From NCBI GenBank assembly GCA_947168005.1, contig CAMVKI010000005.1:1-34306 (forward strand): a stretch of DNA of 34,306 nucleotides, read 5' to 3'. Positions 7,511-17,600 of this stretch are shown in pieces; positions within the stretch are counted from its first letter, which is position 1, and each line of letters opens with the position of its first letter. The position numbers and the translations under genes are program-made. Under the pieces are notes generated by a model. The model made no database searches, was not told the DNA's origin, and saw only the letters and a list, made by a program, of their open reading frames with translations. The stretch comes from an uncultured Clostridia bacterium. GTDB taxonomy: Bacteria > Bacillota > Clostridia > Oscillospirales > Oscillospiraceae.

Positions 7511-8467
7511 ATGAAACATTTTCAATCCATCACAGCGCTGCTCCTGGCCGCCGCTCTGACGCTCGGGCTCTGTCTTCCGGTTTTTGCCGCAGACGAGGGG
7601 CTTCCCGGGATTTCGGAGGGCGAAGCGCAGACAACGGACGAAAGCCGGATCTGGCTCTCTGATTCCATGTTTTACGACACAGACTCCCGGGATTTCATCT
7701 ATCCCCTGGGGGAAACCGGCCTGTTTATCCACTCCAATGCCGCCGACGGCATGATTACCACCGGTCCTGTGTATGTCAGGAACGGTCTGATCATCGCCTA
7801 CAAGGACGGACAGCTCATGGAGCACAACAGCAACGATCCGCTGGAGGTGGAGGAGCCCGGAGAGTACGTCATCATGTCCCAGGTGGGCGGCCAGACAATC
7901 CGGCTCTTTTCCTTCACGCTGACCGGGCCCACCTCCTCGGTGATCTTCGGCTACAACCTGCCCGACGGCATGTATGTGACCCGGGCGGAGCTGAACGGCG
8001 AGGAGATCGGCTACGACCGCTACTATGTGCCCATGCAGCAGGACGGTCTGTATCACATTGAGTATGAGTGCATGAGCACCTATCTGTCCAATCTCGTCTA
8101 CTCGCTGGACGTCACCGTGGACCGGGAGCCCCCGGAGCTGGAGTTCTCCGGCAGCATCGACCAGAAGCACCGGGTCCACAGCGCGCTGCACATCTCCGGC
8201 ATCGAGGAGGGCGGCTCCATCCGGGTCACCCTGGACGGCAGCCCCCTGGACGTCGCCGTCAACCGGGACGGCACCGCCGAGCTCCCGGACAGCGGCAACT
8301 ACGTGATCGAGGCCTTTGACGCCGCGGGCAACCGCGCGGAATACGTCTACACGGTTCTGATCTACCTCAATTCCGGCGGTCTGGTGTTCCTGGCGATTCT
8401 GATCGCCTCCATCCTGGCGGTGGCGATTTACATCCTGATGAAGCGCAGGAAGCTCAAAATCGGTTAA
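7511..8467 (+). CDS. Secreted, C-terminally membrane-anchored protein
   Basis: Signal peptide (LLLAAALTLGLCLPVFAADE) and C-terminal TM LVFLAILIASILAVAIYILMKRRKLK. Confidence 0.75.
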   Translation: MKHFQSITALLLAAALTLGLCLPVFAADEGLPGISEGEAQTTDESRIWLSDSMFYDTDSRDFIYPLGETGLFIHSNAADGMITTGPVYVRNGLIIAYKDGQLMEHNSNDPLEVEEPGEYVIMSQVGGQTIRLFSFTLTGPTSSVIFGYNLPDGMYVTRAELNGEEIGYDRYYVPMQQDGLYHIEYECMSTYLSNLVYSLDVTVDREPPELEFSGSIDQKHRVHSALHISGIEEGGSIRVTLDGSPLDVAVNRDGTAELPDSGNYVIEAFDAAGNRAEYVYTVLIYLNSGGLVFLAILIASILAVAIYILMKRRKLKIG

Positions 8468-8485
8468 AAAGGAGGAAAACAGGCT

Positions 8486-10441
8486 ATGCTTGGCGATCTT
8501 TGGGACAAAATATCAGGCTGGTTGGGCGACACGTTTTCCTCCATCCTGGAAAGCATCCTGAACGCTACGATCTTCCGTCTTTTCTATTATCTGGAGCGGG
8601 TCCTCTGCTGGATCATCGACCTGCTCTATCAGATGTTTGAAGTCTTCGCCGGACTCGTAAAGGTCAAATACGAGGGCAGATACGACTACCTAATTAATAT
8701 ATTCTTCTCCAATAAGGCTGTCAGCAACCTCTACTGGGGCATGGCCCTCATCGGCATCGTGCTGACCTTCGGCTTCGTCATTGCCGCCGTGGTCAGGAAA
8801 TCCTTTGACGCCTCGGGCAAGGTCCAGCAGTCCATGGGCCAGATCCTTTGGAGCGGCATCCGCAGCATCGCGATCATCGTGGGCATGACGGCCATTATGT
8901 CCTTCGTACTCAACGGAACCGGCGTGCTGATGCAGCAGATCAATTATATGTTCAACAACGCCTATGTTCTGGATCAGCCGGTGGAGCGAACCTTCACCGG
9001 CGAGGAATACGCCGCCATGGGCCGCGTCTTCGCCACCATCGGCTCTTACTCGGTGGTGGACTCCAAGGACAACCGCTACAATCAGAACCTCTGCTTCAAC
9101 GACATTCGCTCGGATATGAACTATTTGCAGCGGCAGGGCGTCTTCACCTATTCCTATTATGAGAAGGACCAGAACGGCAACGTCAAGCAGTCCTGGCAGT
9201 CCGTGCTGAACGATATCGCCACCTCCTGCGACCTGAGCGCCGACGTGAAGGTGGACGTTTACAACGACGGTGTTTCGCGCAGCATCACAAAGGCCATGGA
9301 ATATCTGAAAAACACCGCCAATCCTCGACCCGTGAGCTCTGTGTCCCGTTCCTCCTTCTCCGACGGAGGCGAGGCGCATCTGGACCGTATGGTCTTCCTG
9401 ATGGGCACCTTCCGGGCCGCCAAGAACTCAGCCTACAACCAGAACCCGTCCTTTGACGACGCCCTCCGCGCCCAGTATTATTACGAGCAGGGCAAGACCA
9501 TCTATGACTTCGACAACGTGGACTCCGACTTCAACGTCGGCTTTGCTACGGACTATATCGTGGTCTGGATTGCCAGCATCGCCATTATCTTCGATCTGGT
9601 GATCATCATTCTCAACTGCGTGGCCCGTATCTTCAACATGCTCTTCCTCTATCTCATCGCGCCTCCCGTCATCGCGGCCCAGCCCCTGGACAACGGCGGC
9701 AAAACCAAGCAGTGGATGACGGCCTTCCTGGTCCAGTCGCTGTCCGTCTTCGGCACGGTCATCGCCATGCGGCTGCTGATCCTCTTCCTGCCCATCATCA
9801 TCAGCCCCCAGCTGGTGCTCTTTGATAACGCCCTTCTGAACGCCCTTGCGAAGCTGGTCCTGGTCTACGGCGGCTTCGAGGCTGCCAAGAAGTCCTCCTC
9901 CATCCTCACCGGCATTCTGGCGGACAGCGCGGGCTGGCAGGCTGTCCAGGCGGGCGACATGTCCTCCTCCGCGGGCAAGGCCATCGGCGCCGTCACCGGC
10001 GCGGCCAAGGGTGTGGCCGGCAAGGCTCTCGGCGCGGCAAGCTTCGCGGCCAAGCCGCTGACCAACCGGATCAAGGCCCCCTTCCAGAAAATGGCAAACG
10101 CCTGGTCGAACTCCGGCAGCGCCAAGTATGACATTCAGGCCAGCGAGGCAAAGAAGCAGGCAAACGCCTCGAAATCCGTAGGCGGCGGAGGCGGAGGCGG
10201 CGGAGGAGGCGGAGGAGGCGGAGGAGGCGGAGGCGGCAATCAGCCCTCGCCCGCCAATCCCGGCAACAACCAGCCCGGTCCGGCCAATCTCAACAACAAC
10301 AGCAACCCCAGCAACAATCCGGCTCCCGCTCCCGGTCCCGGTCCCGGCCCCGGCCCCGGCCCCGGCCCCGGTCCCGGTCCTGCGGCCCAGCCTCCCAACA
10401 TCCCCAACAATTTTCAGAATCTGAACAACCACAGACCGTAA
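8486..10441 (+). CDS. VirB6/TrbL-like T4SS polytopic membrane protein with low-complexity C-terminal tail
   Basis: Multiple TM segments, position between pilin and VirB4, tail with poly-Gly, Asn/Pro and Gly-Pro repeats. Confidence 0.75.
   Translation: MLGDLWDKISGWLGDTFSSILESILNATIFRLFYYLERVLCWIIDLLYQMFEVFAGLVKVKYEGRYDYLINIFFSNKAVSNLYWGMALIGIVLTFGFVIAAVVRKSFDASGKVQQSMGQILWSGIRSIAIIVGMTAIMSFVLNGTGVLMQQINYMFNNAYVLDQPVERTFTGEEYAAMGRVFATIGSYSVVDSKDNRYNQNLCFNDIRSDMNYLQRQGVFTYSYYEKDQNGNVKQSWQSVLNDIATSCDLSADVKVDVYNDGVSRSITKAMEYLKNTANPRPVSSVSRSSFSDGGEAHLDRMVFLMGTFRAAKNSAYNQNPSFDDALRAQYYYEQGKTIYDFDNVDSDFNVGFATDYIVVWIASIAIIFDLVIIILNCVARIFNMLFLYLIAPPVIAAQPLDNGGKTKQWMTAFLVQSLSVFGTVIAMRLLILFLPIIISPQLVLFDNALLNALAKLVLVYGGFEAAKKSSSILTGILADSAGWQAVQAGDMSSSAGKAIGAVTGAAKGVAGKALGAASFAAKPLTNRIKAPFQKMANAWSNSGSAKYDIQASEAKKQANASKSVGGGGGGGGGGGGGGGGGGGNQPSPANPGNNQPGPANLNNNSNPSNNPAPAPGPGPGPGPGPGPGPGPAAQPPNIPNNFQNLNNHRP
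10181..10237 (+). repeat. GGC/GGA microsatellite encoding 19 Gly
   Basis: 57 nt of GGC/GGA codons inside the VirB6-like gene. Confidence 0.9.
10322..10380 (+). repeat. Pro-Ala/Gly-Pro coding minisatellite
   Basis: GCTCCCGCTCCCGGTCCCGGTCCCGGCCCC... encoding (PA)(GP)n. Confidence 0.85.
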
Positions 10442-10468
10442 TGGCTTTCCCACAGGAGGAACCAACAA

Positions 10469-13400
10469 ATGCAAAGACTGATTCCGGGCAAAACAAAGGT
10501 ACATATCGAGCTCTTCCGGGGCGTAACGCTCCGGGACGTGATCGTTGGCGTCGTTGCATTGGCGATGCTCATCTTTGTTCTGCTCTCCAACCTCCCGGGG
10601 AAGCTCTATATCAGCATCGCCATCGTCCTGATCGCCGTTTTGCTGCTCTTCCGTCTGGACGAGCAGCCGAACTACATGTATTTCCTGCACATCCTCACCT
10701 TCTTCGGCTATAAGCGGCGCTTCGAACGTCTGCAAAAGGACCGCCAGCTCCTCGCCAGGGGCAAGGGCGATATGAAGAAGGCCGCCCTCGATGTGCTCTT
10801 CTCCGAATCCGTGGCGGAGGAATCTCCCATGGACCGGAAAAAGCGCAGGGAATACGAGCGCAGCCGCAAAAACCGCGAGGCACGGGAGGATCGGATCCTC
10901 CGCAACCCCAACACTCCCGACGAGATCCGGCAGGAGATTCTGGCCCGGCGTCGGGAAGAGGAGGAGCGGGAGAAGGCCGCCCTGTCCAGGCGCAATGTCA
11001 GCATCCACAAGAAGCGCTCCGTCCGGGAGCACGAGGAGGCCCGCCTCCGCAAGGAGGAGGATCGCCGCCTGAAAAGCAAGGATCTCAGCGACGCCGAGCG
11101 CGAACAGATCCAGGCCCGCCGGGCCGAGGAATCCAAGGCGGCCATGAAGCGTCAGGCCGAGGCCAGGGAGGCCGAGGCCAATCGGGCGGACATGGAGGAG
11201 ATCATCGCCTTCACCGGCATTCAGGACGGCTACATCGAATACAACAAAAAGGAGTATTACGGCGCTGTCCTGGAGATCGAGCCCGTGGAGTTCCGCTTCT
11301 TCAGCGAGCACCGCAGGTCCAACGCCATTGACCGCTGCCTGGGCCGCATTTTACGGTCCATCCACCCCGGCTTCAGCGCCAACATCGTCAAGCTGGAGCG
11401 GCCGATCATCTATGACAGCTATCTCCAGCGCGAATACGAGAAGCTCAACGCGCTGCGCGAGACCTATGAGAACGGCTTCCTCACCGAAAAGGAGCTCCAG
11501 GCCCGGGTGGAGATCGAATACGACCGGATCAAGGAGCTGCAGGGTCTCTGCGGCGAGCATCAGGTCACCACCTCCTTCTTCTATCTGGTCCTCTATGAGA
11601 GCGACAAGCGGCAGCTGGAAATCAAAATGCGCGAGGCCCAGCAGCTGCTCCAGACCGGCGAGATGACCACCCACCGTCTGAACGACAAGGAGCTGGCCGT
11701 CTTCCTGAAATACTCCAACCAGATCGACTTCAACGAGCGGGATATTGAGAACATCGACCCGAAGGACTATGTCAAGTGGGCCATGCCCGAGACCGTGGAC
11801 ATCAAGTTCCGGCGGGTGGAGATCAACCACATCGTCACCCACAATTTCCGGGTCGTCAACTACCCCACCATCGTGGACGACGCCTGGCTGGCCACCGTGA
11901 TGAGCTATCCGGCCACCAAGGTCATCGTCAAGTGCCGGCCCATGGAGCGGGCCAAGGCCATCCGGGCCATCGACCACTCCCTGGTGGAGCTCCGCGGCCA
12001 GTGGAGCTCTACGGGAGTGGACTCCAAGCGCATGGAGATCGAAAACCATATCGGCACCCTCCAGGAGCTGCTTGCCACCCTCCAGAGCGACAGCGAGGCC
12101 CTGCTCGAATGCAGCATTTATGTCACGGCCTACGACATTGTGGCTACCAGGGCCAACCTCCACATCCCCCAGCCGCCCGAGAGCATTCTGCCCGTCATGA
12201 ACGACATGAAGCGGAATCTTCGCCGCACCTGGCAGGAAAACGGCTTCCGGCTGAACAACATGGAGTTCGATCAGGTCCTGGCCTTCATCGGGGCCCAGGT
12301 CAACGCCCACGATCCTCTGGTCAAGGAGAGCCGCGGCATCTCCAGCAGCACTGTGGCCGCCTGCTTCCCCTGGGTCTTCGCCCACACCTCCGACGAGGGC
12401 GGCGTCCGTCTGGGCGAGAGCGACGGCCTGCCGGTGTTTATCAACTTCTTCCGGCGGGACAGCGAGCGCGTCAACTCCAATATGGTCATTGTGGGTAAGT
12501 CCGGCTCCGGTAAATCCTATGCCACCAAGAGCCTGCTCGCCAACCTGGCCGCCGAGGACGCCAAAATCTTCATCCTTGACCCAGAAAACGAGTACACCGA
12601 GCTCGCCGCCAACCTCCACGGCCAGATCATCAACGTGGGCAACGCCCAGTACGGACGGCTCAATCCCTTCCAGATCATCACGGCCCTGGAGGACGACGAG
12701 GCCGGCGAGGAGGGCCCCGGCGGCAGCTACGCCACCCACCTGCAATTCCTCGAGGAGTTCTTCCGGCAGATCATGCCTGACTGCGGGAAGGACGCCATGG
12801 AATATCTCAACACCCTGGTGGATCGGGTCTACCTGACCCGGAACATCACCCCGGAGACGGACCTCTCCAAGCTCCGCCCCTCCGACTACCCGATCTTTGA
12901 CGACCTCTATGACGAGGTTCTGCGGGAGTTCCAGTCCAGCGACAATCCCTTTACCCGGGACCTGCTCCGCACCCTGATGAACTATATTGCCAAGTTCTCC
13001 ACCGGCGGACGCAACGCCAACATCTGGAACGGCCCCAGCACTGTCACCACCGACGAGAACTTCACCGTCTTCAACTTCCAGTCCATGCTGGCGAACCGGA
13101 ACAACACCATCGCCAACGCCCAGATGCTGCTGGTCCTGAAATACCTCGACAACGAGATTATCAAGAACCGGGACTACAACATTAAATATATGGCGAACCG
13201 GAAGATCGTCGTGGTCATCGACGAGGCCCACGTCTTCATCGACACCAAGTTCCCCATCGCCCTCGACTTTATGTTCCAGCTGGCAAAGCGGATCCGTAAG
13301 TACAACGGTATGCAGATCGTCATTACCCAGAACATCAAGGACTTCGTGGGCTCCGAGGAGCTGGCGAGAAAGTCCACGGCCATCATCAACGCCTGCCAGT

Positions 13401-14671
13401 ACAGCTTCATCTTCTCCCTGGCCCCCAACGACATGCAGGATCTTGTGACCCTCTATGAAAAGGCCGGCGGCATCAATGAGTTTGAGCAGGAACAGATCAT
13501 CCAGGCCCCGAGAGGCCAGGCCTTCACCATTCTCAGTCCCTCCAGCCGCTCCACCTTCCAGGTGGAGACCATCCCGAGCATCACGCAGATGTTTGAAACC
13601 CGGAACTACCAGAGCGCCTACTTCACCGGAGAGGGCGGTCCGGAGAACTGGGAGGACTTCGTGGCCTCCAGCCGCGACGCCCACGCCCAGGCCATCCAGG
13701 CCAGGGGCCGGAAGGAGGATGTGGAAAGCTTCTACCCCCTTGGAAACGGCGGCGTGACCTTCCGCGAGTTCTCTCCCGACGAATACCGGACCGACGACGA
13801 ATATCAGGTTCTGGAGGACCACGAGGACAAGGACAGCGAGTTCGATCTGCCTGAGCTCGACGACGACGAGATCGAGGCCAGGCTCCGGGCCCGCCGCGAG
13901 GCAATGACCGAGGCCATCGTCCCGGCCCCGCGGACCGCCGAGCAGGCGCCCATGACCGAAATGCTGGGGCTCTTCGCCACAGCGGTCAACAAGATGTCCG
14001 AGGCCATTGACAATTTGGGCAGCGGCGAGCGCAGCCCTTCCGCCCCCAGAACGCAGCCGGCTGAAGCCGACAGCGGGCGAAACGACGCCCTGGAGGCCCT
14101 GGAGGCTCGGCTTCAGGCCCAAAACGACGAGCTGCGGCGGCTCCGCGAGGAGAACGAGGCCCTCCGAGACAGCGCCAAACGGCCCGCTCCCGCGCCTGTG
14201 CCCCAGACGGAGCCCGCGCCGGAAGCGGAGGAGAATGAAGATGAGGAGCCCTTCGACTTCGACGACAACGACTTCAGCGAGGAGGTCGATACCGGCGCCC
14301 TCTTTGATCTGCTTCTGGATTCCGACGAGGACAATGCCGAAGGCGACGGAGAGGACGACAACTTCTTCTCCCTCGACGACGAGGAAGACTTCGGCGAGGA
14401 CGAGGAAGCGGAAGAAGACGCGGATGCGGATGAGGAGGACGACGACTTCGACCTCGAGGACGAGGATGAGGACGAAGAGGACGACGACGATATTCTTTCC
14501 TCCTTCTTCAGCTTCTCCAACGAGCTGAAAACCATGACCGTCTTTGAAAAGATGCGCTTCGACGGCAGAACCGTCGAGACCATCAGCTTCGAAACCCTGG
14601 AGGGCCTGGTAGAGGCCCAAAAAGAACGCAGACGCCGGGAGCGTCTGAACGCATCGACCGATCAGGTCTGA
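10469..14671 (+). CDS. PrgI-VirB4 fusion T4SS ATPase with charged linker and acidic tail
   Basis: PrgI-like N-term (MQRLIPGKTKVHIELFRGVTLRDVIVG...YFLHILTFFGYKRR); Walker A GKSGSGKS at 12494-12517; VVVIDEAH Walker B; D/E-rich C-terminus. Confidence 0.9.
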   Translation: MQRLIPGKTKVHIELFRGVTLRDVIVGVVALAMLIFVLLSNLPGKLYISIAIVLIAVLLLFRLDEQPNYMYFLHILTFFGYKRRFERLQKDRQLLARGKGDMKKAALDVLFSESVAEESPMDRKKRREYERSRKNREAREDRILRNPNTPDEIRQEILARRREEEEREKAALSRRNVSIHKKRSVREHEEARLRKEEDRRLKSKDLSDAEREQIQARRAEESKAAMKRQAEAREAEANRADMEEIIAFTGIQDGYIEYNKKEYYGAVLEIEPVEFRFFSEHRRSNAIDRCLGRILRSIHPGFSANIVKLERPIIYDSYLQREYEKLNALRETYENGFLTEKELQARVEIEYDRIKELQGLCGEHQVTTSFFYLVLYESDKRQLEIKMREAQQLLQTGEMTTHRLNDKELAVFLKYSNQIDFNERDIENIDPKDYVKWAMPETVDIKFRRVEINHIVTHNFRVVNYPTIVDDAWLATVMSYPATKVIVKCRPMERAKAIRAIDHSLVELRGQWSSTGVDSKRMEIENHIGTLQELLATLQSDSEALLECSIYVTAYDIVATRANLHIPQPPESILPVMNDMKRNLRRTWQENGFRLNNMEFDQVLAFIGAQVNAHDPLVKESRGISSSTVAACFPWVFAHTSDEGGVRLGESDGLPVFINFFRRDSERVNSNMVIVGKSGSGKSYATKSLLANLAAEDAKIFILDPENEYTELAANLHGQIINVGNAQYGRLNPFQIITALEDDEAGEEGPGGSYATHLQFLEEFFRQIMPDCGKDAMEYLNTLVDRVYLTRNITPETDLSKLRPSDYPIFDDLYDEVLREFQSSDNPFTRDLLRTLMNYIAKFSTGGRNANIWNGPSTVTTDENFTVFNFQSMLANRNNTIANAQMLLVLKYLDNEIIKNRDYNIKYMANRKIVVVIDEAHVFIDTKFPIALDFMFQLAKRIRKYNGMQIVITQNIKDFVGSEELARKSTAIINACQYSFIFSLAPNDMQDLVTLYEKAGGINEFEQEQIIQAPRGQAFTILSPSSRSTFQVETIPSITQMFETRNYQSAYFTGEGGPENWEDFVASSRDAHAQAIQARGRKEDVESFYPLGNGGVTFREFSPDEYRTDDEYQVLEDHEDKDSEFDLPELDDDEIEARLRARREAMTEAIVPAPRTAEQAPMTEMLGLFATAVNKMSEAIDNLGSGERSPSAPRTQPAEADSGRNDALEALEARLQAQNDELRRLREENEALRDSAKRPAPAPVPQTEPAPEAEENEDEEPFDFDDNDFSEEVDTGALFDLLLDSDEDNAEGDGEDDNFFSLDDEEDFGEDEEAEEDADADEEDDDFDLEDEDEDEEDDDDILSSFFSFSNELKTMTVFEKMRFDGRTVETISFETLEGLVEAQKERRRRERLNASTDQV

Positions 14672-14689
14672 TCCGAGGAGCGTGATAAC

Positions 14690-17600
14690 ATGAATTACAT
14701 GACCGACAAATGGGAGCTCTCCCGGCTGTGCGGACGGCTGCGGCCCTGGTGCCGGCGCCTGCTGGCGCTGTGCCTGGCCCTCTCCGTCTGCGCCGGGCTG
14801 CTTCTGACGCCGGCGGCCGCGGAGGATATTCATCCGCCCACGGAGTCGAGCTCGGATTTTGAGACCCAGGCGCCTCCCATTCAGGCGCCGGAGCCCTCCG
14901 AGTCCCAGACTCCTCCCATCCAGCAGGAGCCCAGCTCGGAGCCTCCCATCGTACCCGCTCCTTCGGAAACGAGCCCCGTTCCCGGCGGCAGCGAGCCGGA
15001 CCCGGCCAATCCCGGGACCACGGAGTTTCCCGTGACGCCCAGCGAATCCGCTGAGACGCCCGAGCCCACCGAGGTCGAGCCCCCCCTGGTGGTCGCCGAA
15101 GCCAACGTCACCCCCCACTCCGGCGAGCCCGTCTCCCAGGGCACTCCCGTAAACAAGACCTATATTCTTGAGGTCAGCACCGGTACGGTGAAGGGCGGCG
15201 GCTTTGCGGAGACCCTGGAATACTTCGTCATCTACTATACCGCCGGCGGCAAGTCCAGATCCGCCGTCATCTTCCCCAACAACGACGGCATCAGCCGCAG
15301 CGTGGAACGTGCCTCCGCCGTCGGCAACCGGAATCAGCGCCGGAAAGACGTCAAAAATACCTTTGGCTACGAAATAAAGGATCCGAGCGAGCTCAACGGA
15401 CTGCGCTCCGTCAAGACCGATCAGTTCCTCTTCACCACCCCCGACCAGATCACCACCGTTGACCGGATTCAGCTCTTTGGCCGGAAGCAGGACGTCATGA
15501 ACGAAGACGGCAACGGCTTCATCAAGGCCAGCGACTGGGCCTGCCAGGGCATGCGGATCTACGAGGTCACCAAGCTCTACGGCGAGGATATGTACGGCTG
15601 GTACACCGAGGACGGCTATATCGACTTCGACGGCCACATCATCGCGGACGTCGATATGTCCTCCGGCGGCGGCACCTTCCGCTGGAACAGCAACGGCGGC
15701 GTCTTCAACATCCTGCCGCCCGAAAACCGGAACGGCGTGGCGGGCTGCAAGCTGATCAACACCCAGATCGCCCCGACCTACAGCGGCAACACCCATGTGG
15801 GCGAGGACCACATCTCTCAGGCGACCAATCGCGTTCTTTTCCAATTCAGTCTCGCCGATTTCGGCGGCGCGGGCTTTGAGTGTCTGGCCGGCTCCTACAA
15901 CTCCGGCGCCAACACCAAGATCAGCGAATGCGGCTTTTGCGAGACCGCGACGCTTACGATCCGCTATGAAGACGTGTTCGGCTGTCTGCGCGACCTGGAT
16001 ATTCCGATGATCGTCAACTCCCTGGGCTGGACCAAGGATGTGATCGGAGACGCGGAGATCTGCGGCTTCGCCCAGCAGGGAGACACCATCGGCTTCTCCG
16101 CCATGCTTCCCGACTTCTCCAAGCTGACTTCCGCCAAGCTTGTGATCGGCGAGGCGGAGGCAAGGGAAAAGGCCCACATGACGACCTCGACGGACGGTTC
16201 GGTCAGCAATCTGCATTTTTCCCGCAGCTCTCAATCGGAGTCCGACGGCATATCCTATCTCTGCATTGCCGCTTACTCCGCCGGATCGGCGACGATCACC
16301 GTTGAGGGCGCCACCCTTCGCTACAAATTTATCCCCGGCGCCCAGAATCCCATCCGATATTACAACTCCGGCAGCGCAGGCGGCCTCAGCATCGAGCCCC
16401 AAAGCTCCGTCACCTTCTCGCTGGGCAATTACCATGACAACATGATTCTGACACCGGTGGATCGGGGCGAGAAATATCTGATCACCATCTGCACCGATAA
16501 CGTGGATAACGCCGGCACCACCGCCGATATTTACCTCCAATTCAAATATGTCAATATGAAGGACAAGGAGGTCACAAGCGCGGAATACCGGCTGCGGGAT
16601 TACGTGGAGCAGTTTTACGGAGAATGGCCCGGCAACGGTCCCAATTTTGCCTATGAATACGGACTGCGCAGCGAGGGAACGATCCAGGCCATGATTCCCC
16701 TTTCCAACGTCAAGCAGTTCAAAACCATCTCGATCCGGCTCGCCGGCGAGGACGAGTGGCAGTTCAAGGGACTTAAGATACACAAAGTCAGGTCCTACGA
16801 CTCCCGGCTCCTGCGCTGGAAGGAGATCGACGTCGGAGGCTTCAAATCCCACGTCCTTGTCACCCGTACGGTGGTGCCGGAGAAGGAAGTCTTCTCCCTG
16901 GGCACGATCTATGACGGAAGCCCGATCGCCAAGCCCACCGACGATAACTGGAAGCCCGGCACCCTGATCCAGGACGACAACAGCTACCATGAGTTCGACG
17001 GCCACAGCACCGAGGTGGACGCCCGGGACGAAATCGACTGGGAAACCATTCGCCTCTTCATGACCTATGAGGATGCGCTTCAGGACCTCAACTTCACCAA
17101 GCAGCGCTGTCTCTATCAGATCGAGGTCGGCGTGGCCGGCGACAAGGTCAACGACGACGACGATGACTGCGGCTCGGAAAACCTCTTCTATTTCCAGCTG
17201 GTCTTCGATTACGGCAACAGCGGCTGTGTTCTCGCGAACCAGCAGCTCCAGTCCGACAGCTTCCGTACCGGCGCGCCGGCGATCTTCTACATCCCCACGG
17301 CCCAGGATTACGGCGATCTGCATTCCATCCGCATCATCCCCGACGACCAGGACGACAACAGCCATATCTATGACAAGCTGAAAATATCCTACATCACGGT
17401 CAGAAAGCAGAACGTGGGCAAGATCAGCCCGGTCTGGACCGCCTCCAGCGATTCCAAGGACGGACTCGGCTGGGTCGGCATCGATCCCAGAGACTCCGGC
17501 GCCGCCGGCTCCTACCGCGGCGCGGAGGGCCGTTCCATTCTGGAGCTCGCCCACAGCTATCAGATCACCCAGTCCACCTACAGCACCAAGCTGCTCTTCA

